A DNA stretch of 18,809 bases from an uncultured Clostridia bacterium (GTDB lineage: Bacteria > Bacillota > Clostridia > Oscillospirales > Oscillospiraceae). The notes under the pieces were generated by a model. The model saw nothing but the letters and a program-made list of their open reading frames with translations. It did no database searches and had not been told where the DNA came from. This document shows, piece by piece, positions 1 through 7,556 of this stretch. Position numbers and translations under genes: made by a program. The stretch spans positions 1 to 18,809 of the forward strand of contig CALZAG010000010.1 in NCBI GenBank assembly GCA_945613045.1, read 5' to 3'. Within the stretch, counting starts at the first letter, position 1; every line of letters starts with the position of its first letter.

Positions 1-1884
1 ATGCCCACACTTGAGCAGGACGGCCTTTGCAATATATACTGCATCGACTGCGAGAAGATCGTTGCCGAGAATGTTAAGATATCCTACGCCGATATCTGCG
101 ACCATGAGCTTGTCAAGGTCGAGGAAGTCCCCGCAAAGTGCGAAAGCTGCACGGACGCTGAGGGCGTAAAGGAGCACTATGAATGCAGCATATGCGGCGC
201 GCTGTTCAGCGACGCCGACGGCAAAGAGCCCATAAGCGATGAGAGCACACTGACAATCGAGCCGCTCAAGCACTACATCGCGGAGATCTCCGGCGAACAG
301 CTAGCGAACGTAAAGGTTCAGGAATGGGCATACGACGAGGTCGGACACTGGAGAGTGTGCAAGCATTGCGGCTACAGATACACCGATACCTACAGCACTC
401 ACACCATTCTCGGCAATGCCGAGCCCACCTGCTGCTCGGGCAGCACCTGTGTGACCTGCGGCTATGACGACGGCCAGCGCGACCCTGATAATCACTCCGG
501 CGGAACGGAGATAGTCGGAGCAGTCGAGCCCGTGGGCGATGAGCCCGGCTACACCGGCGATACCAAGTGCCTCGGCTGCGGAGAGATAATTGAGAAGGGC
601 AGAACTTATTATGCTGCCTGCCCTGACGGCTGCGCGGATACGCTCGAATTTGTTCCGGCGGTCGAAAAGACCTGCACAGAGGACGGCGTGAAGGCTCACT
701 ACATATGCACCGTTTGCGGCAATATGTATCTTAATTCCGACGCCACACAGCCCACCGACGATGCCGGAATAGTCGACCCCTGCACGGGTCACGACCTGCA
801 TCCGGGCAAGGATGCCATTACGTCGGTAGATCTTGCGAGCCTTATGGCGAGTCTCGATATCTCCAAGGACGATCTTATCAACATGATAAAGAACGGCGAT
901 TTCTCCTCCCTGAAGGACATTACCTATGAAAGCCTGCTTGCCAATCTGAGTGTCAAGGATATCGACCACTGCTATGACGATACCTATCACTGGCTGGGCT
1001 GCCAGCGCTGCGGCAAGACGCTGGAGGATCTTAGACCCGAGCTCGAGAAGAACGGCATCACCATAAACGAACGCTGGTATGAGCTCAGCCGCAAGACCGC
1101 CCACAGCGGCGGCGTTGCCGACTGCAAAAACAAGGCGATATGCGACGAATGCGGTGAGGCCTACGGCGATTTCGGAAAGCACAGATACGACGCCGTCGTG
1201 ACAGCGCCGACCTGTACCGAGAAAGGCTACACCACTCATACCTGCAGCGGCTGCAAGGACAGCTACGTTGACAGCTACACTCCCGCCGCCGGGCACAAGA
1301 TAAGCAAGGGCAGATGCGAAAACTGCAAGAAGAACTTCCCGAATCCCTTCGTCGATGTTGACAGCGGCTCCATTTACTATGAGCACGTTCTGTGGGCGTA
1401 CTACTACGACCCGCAGATCACCGCCGGTACTGATGCAACACATTTTAGCCCCTCCGCACCCTGCACCCGCGGACAGGTCGTTACCTTCCTCTGGCGCGCA
1501 GCGGGCAGACCGCAGCCGACAAGTACGTCTATCAGTTTCTCCGACGTTTCAAACAGCGGCGCCTGCCAGCCGTACTACACCGCCATACTCTGGGCTGCGG
1601 AGAACGGGATAACCACCGGTTATAACGACGGTACCTTTAAGCCCCACGCTCAGGTAAAGCGCGCGGAATTTGTTACCTTCCTGTGGAGGTATTACGGACA
1701 GCCTTCGCCGAGCAATCTCGATAACCCCTTCGTTGACGTAAGCCCGAGCAGCGTCTTCTACAAGGCGATACTCTGGGCGGCAGAAGAGGGGATAACCCAG
1801 GGCTACGGAAACAACGACTTCCAGCCCAACAGGATATGCTCCCGCTGGCAGGTTGTCACCTTCCTGCACAGAGCGATGAGCTGA
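1..1884 (+). CDS. SLH-domain surface protein with CxxC repeats (5' end outside window)
   Basis: Surface protein, probably held on the cell wall by its C-terminal S-layer homology (SLH) repeats. Three SLH repeats are visible at about residues 448-505, 511-567 and 574-627, with the typical patterns ILWAAENGITTGY and FKPHAQVKRAEFVTFLWR. The preceding ~440 residues hold about ten CxxC pairs (for example CSICG, CKHCG, CTVCG, CDECG, CSGC), often in units of the form CTExGxxxHxC-x-x-C ending near 'xxGH'. Such units recur in secreted proteins of gut Clostridia and may bind metal or form disulfides. The reading frame is open at base 1, begins inside a repeat and shows no signal peptide or ribosome site, so the ATG at base 1 is not taken as the real start and the N-terminus is missing. 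A strong terminator follows. The ligand or enzymatic role is unknown. Confidence 0.88.
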   Translation: MPTLEQDGLCNIYCIDCEKIVAENVKISYADICDHELVKVEEVPAKCESCTDAEGVKEHYECSICGALFSDADGKEPISDESTLTIEPLKHYIAEISGEQLANVKVQEWAYDEVGHWRVCKHCGYRYTDTYSTHTILGNAEPTCCSGSTCVTCGYDDGQRDPDNHSGGTEIVGAVEPVGDEPGYTGDTKCLGCGEIIEKGRTYYAACPDGCADTLEFVPAVEKTCTEDGVKAHYICTVCGNMYLNSDATQPTDDAGIVDPCTGHDLHPGKDAITSVDLASLMASLDISKDDLINMIKNGDFSSLKDITYESLLANLSVKDIDHCYDDTYHWLGCQRCGKTLEDLRPELEKNGITINERWYELSRKTAHSGGVADCKNKAICDECGEAYGDFGKHRYDAVVTAPTCTEKGYTTHTCSGCKDSYVDSYTPAAGHKISKGRCENCKKNFPNPFVDVDSGSIYYEHVLWAYYYDPQITAGTDATHFSPSAPCTRGQVVTFLWRAAGRPQPTSTSISFSDVSNSGACQPYYTAILWAAENGITTGYNDGTFKPHAQVKRAEFVTFLWRYYGQPSPSNLDNPFVDVSPSSVFYKAILWAAEEGITQGYGNNDFQPNRICSRWQVVTFLHRAMS

Positions 1885-1900
1885 CTAAGACAGAATAATG

Positions 1901-1929
1901 AAAAGACACGGGACCTCCCGTGTCTTTTT
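1901..1929 (+). terminator. Rho-independent terminator after the SLH protein
   Basis: Perfect stem AGACACGGGA / TCCCGTGTCT with a CC loop (1904-1925), preceded by AAA and followed by TTTT. It lies 16 bases after the stop codon of the SLH gene and before the promoter of the next gene. Confidence 0.88.
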
Positions 1930-1942
1930 GCTCAGATTTGTG

Positions 1943-1971
1943 TTGAAATTTGATTTGCCGAATGATACAAT
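1943..1971 (+). promoter_or_regulatory. Sigma-A-type promoter of the coiled-coil gene
   Basis: TTGAAA (1943-1948), 17-base spacer, TACAAT (1966-1971), with an extended -10 TGA immediately before it (1963-1965). It sits 45 bases before the chosen ATG of the downstream gene. Confidence 0.65.
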
Positions 1972-2016
1972 GATGACAATATGCAAATCAAAACAAATAT
2001 AACTAAGGAGCGAGCA

Positions 2017-2478
2017 ATGAGAAACGAATCCATGAACCTTTCAAAGAACGAAATGATGATGGTCATGCACGACCAGGAGCAGGAGATAGAAAAGCTCAAG
2101 GCCGAGGTCGCCGAGCTTCAGGAGAAGCTTGATGGCTATGAGATCAAGGTCAGCAAGTCCGGTTCTCTTGCCGAGGCCTCCGCAAAGATAAGCGGCCTGT
2201 TCGAGGCGGCTCAGGCTACTGTAAGCACTTACGTTGAGAATATGAAAAAGCGTGACGCCCGCTCCGAGGAGATCCTCGCCGGCGTGGAGAAGCAGGCTGA
2301 GCAGATAATAAGCGAGGCCGAGGAGGTAGCCCGCAAGCGCCTTGACGCCGCGGATGTTGAGATCGACGAGAAGTGGGCCGTTATCGAGAGCCGTCTGCTT
2401 GTCATGTACGAATCCCATAAGGGCCTTCAGGAGCTGGTCGAATCCGGCATCTTCACCGTCCCCAGCAGAGATAAATAA
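2017..2478 (+). CDS. Small coiled-coil protein of unknown function
   Basis: 153-residue soluble, highly charged protein that I do not recognise as a named family. The start at 2017 is chosen over the upstream in-frame ATG at 1981 because TAAGGAG lies just before it (about 2004-2010), and because 1981 lies too close to the proposed -10 for a leader with a ribosome site. Residues ~17-45 (EQEIEKLKAEVAELQEKL) form an obvious heptad coiled coil. A segment near residues 55-80 (ASAKISGLFEAAQATVSTYV) and a second charged helix at ~85-125 recall the layout of DivIVA-like and F-type ATPase b-subunit-like scaffolds. No membrane segment, cysteine or catalytic motif is visible. It is transcribed alone, between two terminators, from its own promoter. 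A structural or cell-envelope scaffold role is only inference. Confidence 0.8.
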   Translation: MRNESMNLSKNEMMMVMHDQEQEIEKLKAEVAELQEKLDGYEIKVSKSGSLAEASAKISGLFEAAQATVSTYVENMKKRDARSEEILAGVEKQAEQIISEAEEVARKRLDAADVEIDEKWAVIESRLLVMYESHKGLQELVESGIFTVPSRDK

Positions 2479-2500
2479 GATCATTAGAAAATTTCCTTTT

Positions 2501-2529
2501 CAGCGCACGGTGACGTGCGCTGATTTTTT
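2501..2529 (+). terminator. Rho-independent terminator after the coiled-coil gene
   Basis: Perfect 9-bp stem CAGCGCACG / CGTGCGCTG with GTGA loop (2501-2522), followed by ATTTTTTG. It begins 22 bases after the stop codon. Confidence 0.9.
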
Positions 2530-2542
2530 GCTGTGTGTGCAG

Positions 2543-2574
2543 ATCGGCCTCCCGAAAACGGGAAGCCGATTTTG
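2543..2574 (+). terminator. Second stem-loop, probable back-up terminator
   Basis: Stem ATCGGC..CCCG, loop AAAA, CGGG..GCCGAT (2543-2570) with a small interior mismatch, followed by TTTT. It lies directly behind the first terminator, so the coiled-coil unit appears insulated from the dehydratase operon. Confidence 0.55.
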
Positions 2575-2678
2575 CTCGTATATTTATATACAAGCATTAC
2601 GTTTTTACACAGCACATAGTTGATTTGCACAAAATAATGTTCGCATAGTGTACAATATGTCAAAAATGTACAAATAAA

Positions 2679-2707
2679 TTGAACTTTGATTTAGCGGGTG
2701 ATAAAAT
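2679..2707 (+). promoter_or_regulatory. Promoter of dehydratase operon 1
   Basis: TTGAAC (2679-2684), 17-base spacer, TAAAAT (2702-2707) inside the extended -10 TGATAAAAT (2699-2707). The region upstream is AT-rich and has two copies of TGTACAA (about 2649 and 2668). The layout matches the operon 2 promoter almost base for base in the key elements, which supports both. The leader to the ATG at 2766 is roughly 50 bases. Confidence 0.72.
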
Positions 2708-2765
2708 AATAACATCTTTGCTGCAACATATGTTTATGCTGCAAAATGAAACGGGGGAGAAAACA

Positions 2766-3962
2766 ATGAGAGACCTAAAGCATCTGATTTACTTTGAAAA
2801 CCTCCTGCAGGAAGCAAACAATGCGCTTGTTAAACAAGCCTGTGCCGAGGGCAAGCTTGCGCTGGCGTACAATTGCTCTTACATACCCGAGCCCCTGCTG
2901 GATGTTGAAGGCTGCTTCGGCGTTAGACTTCGCGCACCGGGCTGCACAAATCCTGACCTTGCGACCTATTACATGACCAATCGCTCCTGTCCCTACTCCA
3001 AGAGCATTCTGGAGCGTGCATTTGAGGGCGGATATAATTTCATTTCCGCTCTTATCGGCCAGGAATGCTGCACCACGATGAACCGCATGGAGCAGTATTT
3101 TGAATACTGCAAGCTCATTCCCAATGAGAAATTCTTTACCGCGTGTATTGATATGCCTATCAAAAAGGGCGAATGGTATGCCGGATATTTTCGCCGTCAG
3201 ATCGAGCAGAAGATACTCGAGCCCATGCAGAAGACCTATGGAGTGGACTATTCCGAGGAAAAGCTCATGGACGCCATTGAGCGCCACAATGAGATCTGCC
3301 GCATCATAACCGAGATAGGAAATTACAGAAAGCTCGATAATCCGCCCATCACCGGCTATGAGTTCCACGTTATCCAGCTCGTGACCGAGGTCTGCCCCAA
3401 GTACCTCATTGTTGACAAGCTGCGCGAGACCCTCGAGGAGCTCAAGACCCGCGAGCCTGAGCCGGCGCCGTGGTACAGGGCAAGGGTCATGCTCGTCGGT
3501 TCCGAGATCGACGACCCCGAGTTTACCAAGCTAATCGAGATGTGCGGCGCTATGGTCGTCGCCGACCGCTACTGCTTCGGCTCGCTGCCCGGCAGGGAGG
3601 AGATAGTCGTCAAAGAGGGCCAGCATCCGCTGGACGCGCTTGCAGAGCATTATATGTACACCAACGAGTGTCCCAGAGCGATGGGCACCGAGAATATTAT
3701 AGACCGTAAGATGTATCTTTACGACCTTGCCAAGGAATACAAGGCCGACGGCATAATACTCCAGAACATGAAGTTCTGCGAATACTGGGGCTATGAGAGA
3801 GCCATAGCGGCCAAGTGGCTGGCAGAGGGGCTCAATGTTCCTTCGGCAATACCTACCTGCCAGATAGAGCGCGACTATGCAAACGCTGCGGTAGGCCAGC
3901 TCCGCACAAGATTCCAGGCCTTTGTAGAGTCTCTTGAGATCAAGAGAATCCAGGCAGAATAA
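2766..3962 (+). CDS. 2-hydroxyacyl-CoA dehydratase family, small subunit (operon 1)
   Basis: 398-residue protein of the HgdB/HadC/FldC/BcrC type. Family members hold a [4Fe-4S] cluster and, with a large partner, remove water from (R)-2-hydroxyacyl-CoA or reduce aryl-CoA by ketyl-radical chemistry. Three cysteines are spaced as cluster ligands in the family: C75 (NRSCPYSK), C101 or C102 (QECCTTMNR) and C338 (MKFCEYWGYE). The C-terminal signature GQLRTRFQAFVE is also present. The start at 2766 is chosen because GGGGGAG sits 7 bases upstream, because the paralogue at 6345 begins with the same residues (MRDL..L.YFENLLQEAN), and because the longer frame from TTG 2679 begins inside the promoter. 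The partner gene follows after 13 bases, its AAGGAGG touching this stop codon. The substrate is unknown. Identification of the superfamily is firm; dehydratase versus reductase activity is not settled. Confidence 0.92.
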   Translation: MRDLKHLIYFENLLQEANNALVKQACAEGKLALAYNCSYIPEPLLDVEGCFGVRLRAPGCTNPDLATYYMTNRSCPYSKSILERAFEGGYNFISALIGQECCTTMNRMEQYFEYCKLIPNEKFFTACIDMPIKKGEWYAGYFRRQIEQKILEPMQKTYGVDYSEEKLMDAIERHNEICRIITEIGNYRKLDNPPITGYEFHVIQLVTEVCPKYLIVDKLRETLEELKTREPEPAPWYRARVMLVGSEIDDPEFTKLIEMCGAMVVADRYCFGSLPGREEIVVKEGQHPLDALAEHYMYTNECPRAMGTENIIDRKMYLYDLAKEYKADGIILQNMKFCEYWGYERAIAAKWLAEGLNVPSAIPTCQIERDYANAAVGQLRTRFQAFVESLEIKRIQAE

Positions 3963-3975
3963 GGAGGTTACAGCT

Positions 3976-5586
3976 ATGTGGAAAAGAAAAGTAAGCATCA
4001 AAGAGCAGTACGGCACCCTTGAGCATTTCCTCAAAGGCGACGAGCCCTGCCATTACATAGGTCAGAGATACATCGAGGGTACGAACTTCTATGCCCGCCG
4101 TGAGTGGCGAGGCGTCAGGGATACTGCGTTTGCGTTTTATAAATGGCTCTGCACATGGGTGAAGATGGCTATTTTCGTTATGCATGACCCCATCCGCATC
4201 GCAAAGGCCTTCTGGAAATACCGCTGGCTCAGCGCATATCTTGCGGCGCCTATGATGGTCGACAAGTGGATAGAGGGCGACCGCGGCGAGGCTCTGCGCG
4301 CAGACCTTTACGCACTCGACTGCATGATCTCCGACTCGACCGATACGCTTTGGAAGTCCCTGCGCGCAGACCGAAAGCTCGGCGAGACCAAATGGTCCGA
4401 CAAGACCGTTGCGTTTGACTACACGCTGCCAAAGCATATAATTTTCGGCTTCCCCGGATACTATGCGATCAATATGCAGCAGCACGCGGCGTTCATGCTG
4501 CCGCTCATGCGTAAGCAGCTCGGCTGCTACTATGTAGATCAGGCCGTCGCCTGCGGCATACCGGGCGATATGTGCACACTGCCTCTGGTCGAGGTAGGCG
4601 TTGCTGTTGACGGCGAGTATCCCGACATCGGCAACTGCTGGCTCACCACCAACAACCCCTGTGACGCGAACATGATGGATAACACCGCTATGTGGAGAGC
4701 ACTTTCCAACAACGGCAAAAAGGCCGTGCACCCCTTCACCACGCCCCTCATGTATGACGATCCCACGACCAAGGAGCTCGGAGTTCATGAGATATATTCG
4801 GCTATAGAATTTCTCGAAAAGCAGTTCGGCGTGCCTTTTAACTGGGATGCGTTTATTAAGCATATTGAAGATACGAATGAGTTCAACCGTGGCTCCCTCA
4901 ACCGCTGGGATATCTATGCCAACAGTGATAACGGCGCTCTCAACTCCGTCGTTCAGGGCCTGTTCCGCATCTACTTCTATCAGCAGGGCGGCACGAAGTA
5001 CTTCAAGAAGGCTAATAAGAAGATCAATAAGGTCTTTGAAAAGTGTGTGCGCAAGAACATACATCCGTTCCCGCTTGCCCGTCACCGTGCACTGGCATGG
5101 TCATGCGGCTCAACCTATTACGCACATGGCGTTCAGTGGCTGTATAACTGCTGGGGTATCATGACGGTCATCAACATGGACTCCCTGACCGGCCACAATA
5201 TTGTTGACACGGCCGACCGCGATACCATGATGAGCGACATTGCCGACTGGCACGCAAGAACGCCTATGCGCACCCACACCGTCGGCGGCAACCGCCACCT
5301 CATGCAGATGTGGGAGACTGCGGAGAAGTTCAACTGCGATACCATCATCATGTATGACGATATCGGCTGCAAGGGCATGGCCGGCGCACAGGGCCTGCTC
5401 GAGGAGGAATTCCACAAGCATCGCGATAAGTTCAAGATAATCTGGATGCCCCATTCCCTCATGGACTGCCGCATAGTGCCCACCAACGAAGCCCGCAAGA
5501 CCGTCAACCAGTATATGCAGAGCGTTCTGCATGAAGAGCCCGTTGACCCGACCCTCGTTGACTTTGACGACGAGATGGGCTGGTAA
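3976..5586 (+). CDS. 2-hydroxyacyl-CoA dehydratase family, large subunit with N-terminal extension (operon 1)
   Basis: 536-residue partner of the upstream subunit. The cluster-ligand pattern is visible as C200 (GIPGDMC), C229 (NPCD) and C465 (DIGCKG), in the same order as in HgdA/HadB-like subunits. The C-terminus is the short conserved EEPVDPT and ends in MGW. The start at 3976 follows AAGGAGG at 3961-3967 with good spacing. Characterised large subunits are roughly 400-480 residues. Here about 100 extra N-terminal residues contain RREWRGVRDT and hydrophobic helices (about 52-70 and 78-92) that may lie in or on the membrane. The paralogue at 7541 has the same extension. The gene is followed after 17 bases by a membrane microprotein gene. 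The catalysed reaction and substrate cannot be read from the sequence. Confidence 0.88.
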   Translation: MWKRKVSIKEQYGTLEHFLKGDEPCHYIGQRYIEGTNFYARREWRGVRDTAFAFYKWLCTWVKMAIFVMHDPIRIAKAFWKYRWLSAYLAAPMMVDKWIEGDRGEALRADLYALDCMISDSTDTLWKSLRADRKLGETKWSDKTVAFDYTLPKHIIFGFPGYYAINMQQHAAFMLPLMRKQLGCYYVDQAVACGIPGDMCTLPLVEVGVAVDGEYPDIGNCWLTTNNPCDANMMDNTAMWRALSNNGKKAVHPFTTPLMYDDPTTKELGVHEIYSAIEFLEKQFGVPFNWDAFIKHIEDTNEFNRGSLNRWDIYANSDNGALNSVVQGLFRIYFYQQGGTKYFKKANKKINKVFEKCVRKNIHPFPLARHRALAWSCGSTYYAHGVQWLYNCWGIMTVINMDSLTGHNIVDTADRDTMMSDIADWHARTPMRTHTVGGNRHLMQMWETAEKFNCDTIIMYDDIGCKGMAGAQGLLEEEFHKHRDKFKIIWMPHSLMDCRIVPTNEARKTVNQYMQSVLHEEPVDPTLVDFDDEMGW

Positions 5587-5603
5587 AGAAAGGAGATAGC
5601 AGC

Positions 5604-5762
5604 ATGAAAATAGTCGCTAAAGCAATGGGTATCGGAACGGCCACTCTGGCAGCGCTGTTTGCGGTATATTATTTCAATCTTGACATGAGGCTCATGCGCA
5701 GCGTAATAGTGCCCTTCCTTGATAAGCACTACGACAGCGTTAAGCGTGAGCATATAATCTGA
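5604..5762 (+). CDS. 52-residue single-pass membrane microprotein (operon 1)
   Basis: Very small ORF with a strong ribosome site (AAAGGAG, 5589-5595, spacing 8) placed between the large subunit and the zinc-ribbon gene. Residues ~8-25 form one hydrophobic helix, followed by YFNLDM, then a charged tail with P..L...YD...R...I at the end. A diverged copy occupies the equivalent place in operon 2 (9140-9310), sharing YFNLDM/FFNLDM, S, P, L, YD, R and the terminal I at matching positions. That conservation is the main evidence that it is a real gene. I do not recognise a named family. A role as membrane anchor or accessory subunit of the dehydratase is inference from position and paralogy. The stop codon overlaps the ribosome site of the next gene. 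Confidence 0.85.
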   Translation: MKIVAKAMGIGTATLAALFAVYYFNLDMRLMRSVIVPFLDKHYDSVKREHII

Positions 5763-5774
5763 GGAGGCGGAAAT

Positions 5775-6044
5775 ATGAGCTTCACGAACAAGAATATCAC
5801 CCCGCGCGAGCTCTCCTATGAGGAAAAGCATAACAGGGAAAAGGGCATATATGACAGCTTTGCAAACTACCTTGTGTTCTGCCGGAGATGCAAGTATGTG
5901 GAAAAGACCAATATGTACATCATGCGCGCCGAGGCGTATATAGATGAGCTGCACGAGCGCGGAAAGGTCTGCCCGAAGTGCGGAGAAAACGAGTGGACGC
6001 TCGGCTATCCGTTAAATTCGATCACAGGCTTTGTAAAATTCTGA
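5775..6044 (+). CDS. Small zinc-ribbon protein (operon 1)
   Basis: 89-residue soluble protein starting at 5775 behind GAGGAGG (5761-5767, spacing 7). Two CxxC pairs, C36/C39 (FCRRCK) and C66/C69 (VCPKCG), are separated by 26 residues and suggest a single zinc ribbon or rubredoxin-like metal site. The first 30 residues are charged and precede the metal site. It is the last gene of operon 1 and ends 12 bases before a very strong terminator. Operon 2 has no counterpart. Its function is unknown: it could be an electron-transfer or metal-sensing accessory of the dehydratase, or unrelated. No named family is recognised. Confidence 0.82.
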   Translation: MSFTNKNITPRELSYEEKHNREKGIYDSFANYLVFCRRCKYVEKTNMYIMRAEAYIDELHERGKVCPKCGENEWTLGYPLNSITGFVKF

Positions 6045-6056
6045 TAAAGCGAACCA

Positions 6057-6094
6057 TCCCCCGATATCCATTGGATATCGGGGGATTATTCTTT
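6057..6094 (+). terminator. Strong Rho-independent terminator after operon 1
   Basis: Perfect 13-bp stem TCCCCCGATATCC / GGATATCGGGGGA with ATT loop (6057-6085), followed by the T-rich run TTATTCTTTC. It closes operon 1 and separates it from the promoter of operon 2. Confidence 0.92.
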
Positions 6095-6099
6095 CCCCC

Positions 6100-6136
6100 G
6101 TTAAGTGCTGCCGGTAATCTGAGCTGAACACTTAAC
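6100..6136. repeat. 8-bp inverted repeat between the two dehydratase operons
   Basis: GTTAAGTG (6100-6107) and CACTTAAC (6129-6136) are perfect inverted copies separated by 21 bases. They lie about 117 bases upstream of the operon 2 -35 element. No T-run follows, so it is not a normal terminator. It could be an operator half-site pair or chance. The remainder of 6137-6252 is AT-rich with no gene visible. Confidence 0.35.
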
Positions 6137-6252
6137 AGATGAAGAATTTACGATAAAACTGTAGAATAATAAACATATATCGCTATACTGTCGTTAAATT
6201 ATACAAAGAAATTAACAATAAATATACAATTCAGAGAAAACGAATAAATATA

Positions 6253-6281
6253 TTGAATCAAAATATCAAAAATGATAAAAT
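6253..6281 (+). promoter_or_regulatory. Promoter of dehydratase operon 2
   Basis: TTGAAT (6253-6258), 17-base spacer, TAAAAT (6276-6281) inside the extended -10 TGATAAAAT (6273-6281), followed by TAACAT as in operon 1 (there AATAACAT). The AATAAAT stretch just before the -35 is also shared. The leader to the ATG at 6345 is about 57 bases. Confidence 0.72.
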
Positions 6282-6344
6282 GTTAACATGCAATATCCGG
6301 AAGGAACGGCAATAATATTAATTATGAAATGGGGGAGATCAACA

Positions 6345-7556
6345 ATGAGAGACCTGATGTACCTGAACTACTTTGAGAACCTCCTGCAGGAGGCGAACAA
6401 TGAGCTCATCGGTCAGGCAAAGAAAGACGGTAAGATCTGTGTTGCTTATGTCTGCGAAAACACACCGGAACCTCTTATGAATCTGGGCAATGCCTTCGGC
6501 ATTCGCCTGCATGCGCCGAATACCGGTTCGATGGATATTGCTACATACTACATGACGAGCTTTCTTTGCGAAACGACAAGGGCACTGCTTGAGCGCGCCA
6601 TAGAGGGCGGTTTCAACTTTGCCGACTGCGTCATCGCGCCCGACGGATGCACCATGATAAACCGCTGCGTGGAGAATATGGAGCTTCTCGGGACCATGGG
6701 TAAGGGGAACGAAAAGTTCTTCCACGAGTATATGGAAATTCCGCTCAAGGCCGACGACAACGGCGTGGAGCTGCTGATCCTGCAGTGCAAAAACCATATA
6801 CTCAAGCCGCTGCACGAAAAATACGGCATTGACGTATCCGATGCGGCGATAAGAAAGGCGGTAGAGGAGCACAACCGTGTATGCCGGGTCATAACCGAGA
6901 TCGGAAAGTTCCGCAAAGAGGAAAAACCGAGGATCACGGGCTATGAGTTTCATATCCTCACGCTGGCTACATATGTTATGCCGCAGTATCTAATCATTGA
7001 TAAGCTTGAGGATACGCTCGAGGAGATCAAGACCCGCGAGCCGGACGATAAGAAATATCGCGCGCGTCTTGCCGTCGTCGGCTCCGAGGTCGATGACAGC
7101 GGCTTTATAAAGCTCATCGAGGAAACCGGCGCCTATGTCTGCGCCGACCGCTTCTGCTTCGGCTCACTGCCCGGCAGGATGGAGATTGAGCTCAATGACG
7201 AGGAGGATGCGCTCACTCAGGTATGCCGCCACTACGTCTATCACGGCGAGTGTCCGCGTATGTTCAATATGGAAAAGGTCTACGGCCGCAAGGCGTATGT
7301 CAACGACATAGCTACGGAATACGGCGCCGACGGCATAATCTACGAGCAGATCAAATTCTGCGATCCGTGGGCGTATGAAAAGCTGCTCGGCTCTACCATG
7401 CTGCGCGAGGATTATAACTTCCCGGTGCTTGCAGTTGACAGACCTTATAATATAAGCTCATCCGTCGGACAGATGCGCACCCGTGTGCAGGCATTCGTTG
7501 AAAGTATTGAGATAAAGAAGATACAGGGAGGTGCAAAAAAATGGCGTTTGCGGTAA
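6345..7556 (+). CDS. 2-hydroxyacyl-CoA dehydratase family, small subunit (operon 2)
   Basis: 403-residue paralogue of the operon 1 small subunit, with the same start (MRDL..L.YFENLLQEAN) and the same three cluster-type cysteines: C75 (SFLCETT), C102 (DGCTMINR) and C339 (IKFCDPWAYE). DRFCFGSLPGR and GQMRTRVQAFVE are also shared. The start at 6345 follows GGGGGAG (6331-6336) and matches the leader of operon 1. A longer frame from 6288 would begin at about the predicted transcription start and is rejected. The 3' end overlaps the large-subunit gene by 16 bases, a sign of tight co-translation. The divergence from copy 1, with the cluster ligands kept, suggests a working enzyme with a different substrate rather than a recent duplicate. 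The substrate is not identified. Confidence 0.92.
   Translation: MRDLMYLNYFENLLQEANNELIGQAKKDGKICVAYVCENTPEPLMNLGNAFGIRLHAPNTGSMDIATYYMTSFLCETTRALLERAIEGGFNFADCVIAPDGCTMINRCVENMELLGTMGKGNEKFFHEYMEIPLKADDNGVELLILQCKNHILKPLHEKYGIDVSDAAIRKAVEEHNRVCRVITEIGKFRKEEKPRITGYEFHILTLATYVMPQYLIIDKLEDTLEEIKTREPDDKKYRARLAVVGSEVDDSGFIKLIEETGAYVCADRFCFGSLPGRMEIELNDEEDALTQVCRHYVYHGECPRMFNMEKVYGRKAYVNDIATEYGADGIIYEQIKFCDPWAYEKLLGSTMLREDYNFPVLAVDRPYNISSSVGQMRTRVQAFVESIEIKKIQGGAKKWRLR

Noticed and set aside
1..3. ATG at the first base as start of the SLH gene
   Set aside because: No upstream context is available, no signal peptide follows and the frame starts within a repeat unit, so the gene is treated as 5'-truncated by the window.
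301..1443. 380-residue open frame on the minus strand opposite the SLH protein
   Set aside because: It is a shadow of the plus-strand gene, which has clear SLH repeats. The minus-strand product is low-complexity Val/Ala-rich with no recognisable domain.
2649..2674. Two TGTACAA copies upstream of the operon 1 promoter as an operator
   Set aside because: Direct repeats of an AT-rich 7-mer in an AT-rich region; operon 2 has only the looser ATACAA, so chance or an UP-type element is just as likely.
3940..5085. Long minus-strand open frame opposite the operon 1 large subunit (381 codons)
   Set aside because: The opposite strand has conserved cysteine motifs, a good ribosome site and a paralogue; the minus frame has none of these. 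The same applies to the minus frames at 5133-5954, 8192-8932 and 12229-13002.
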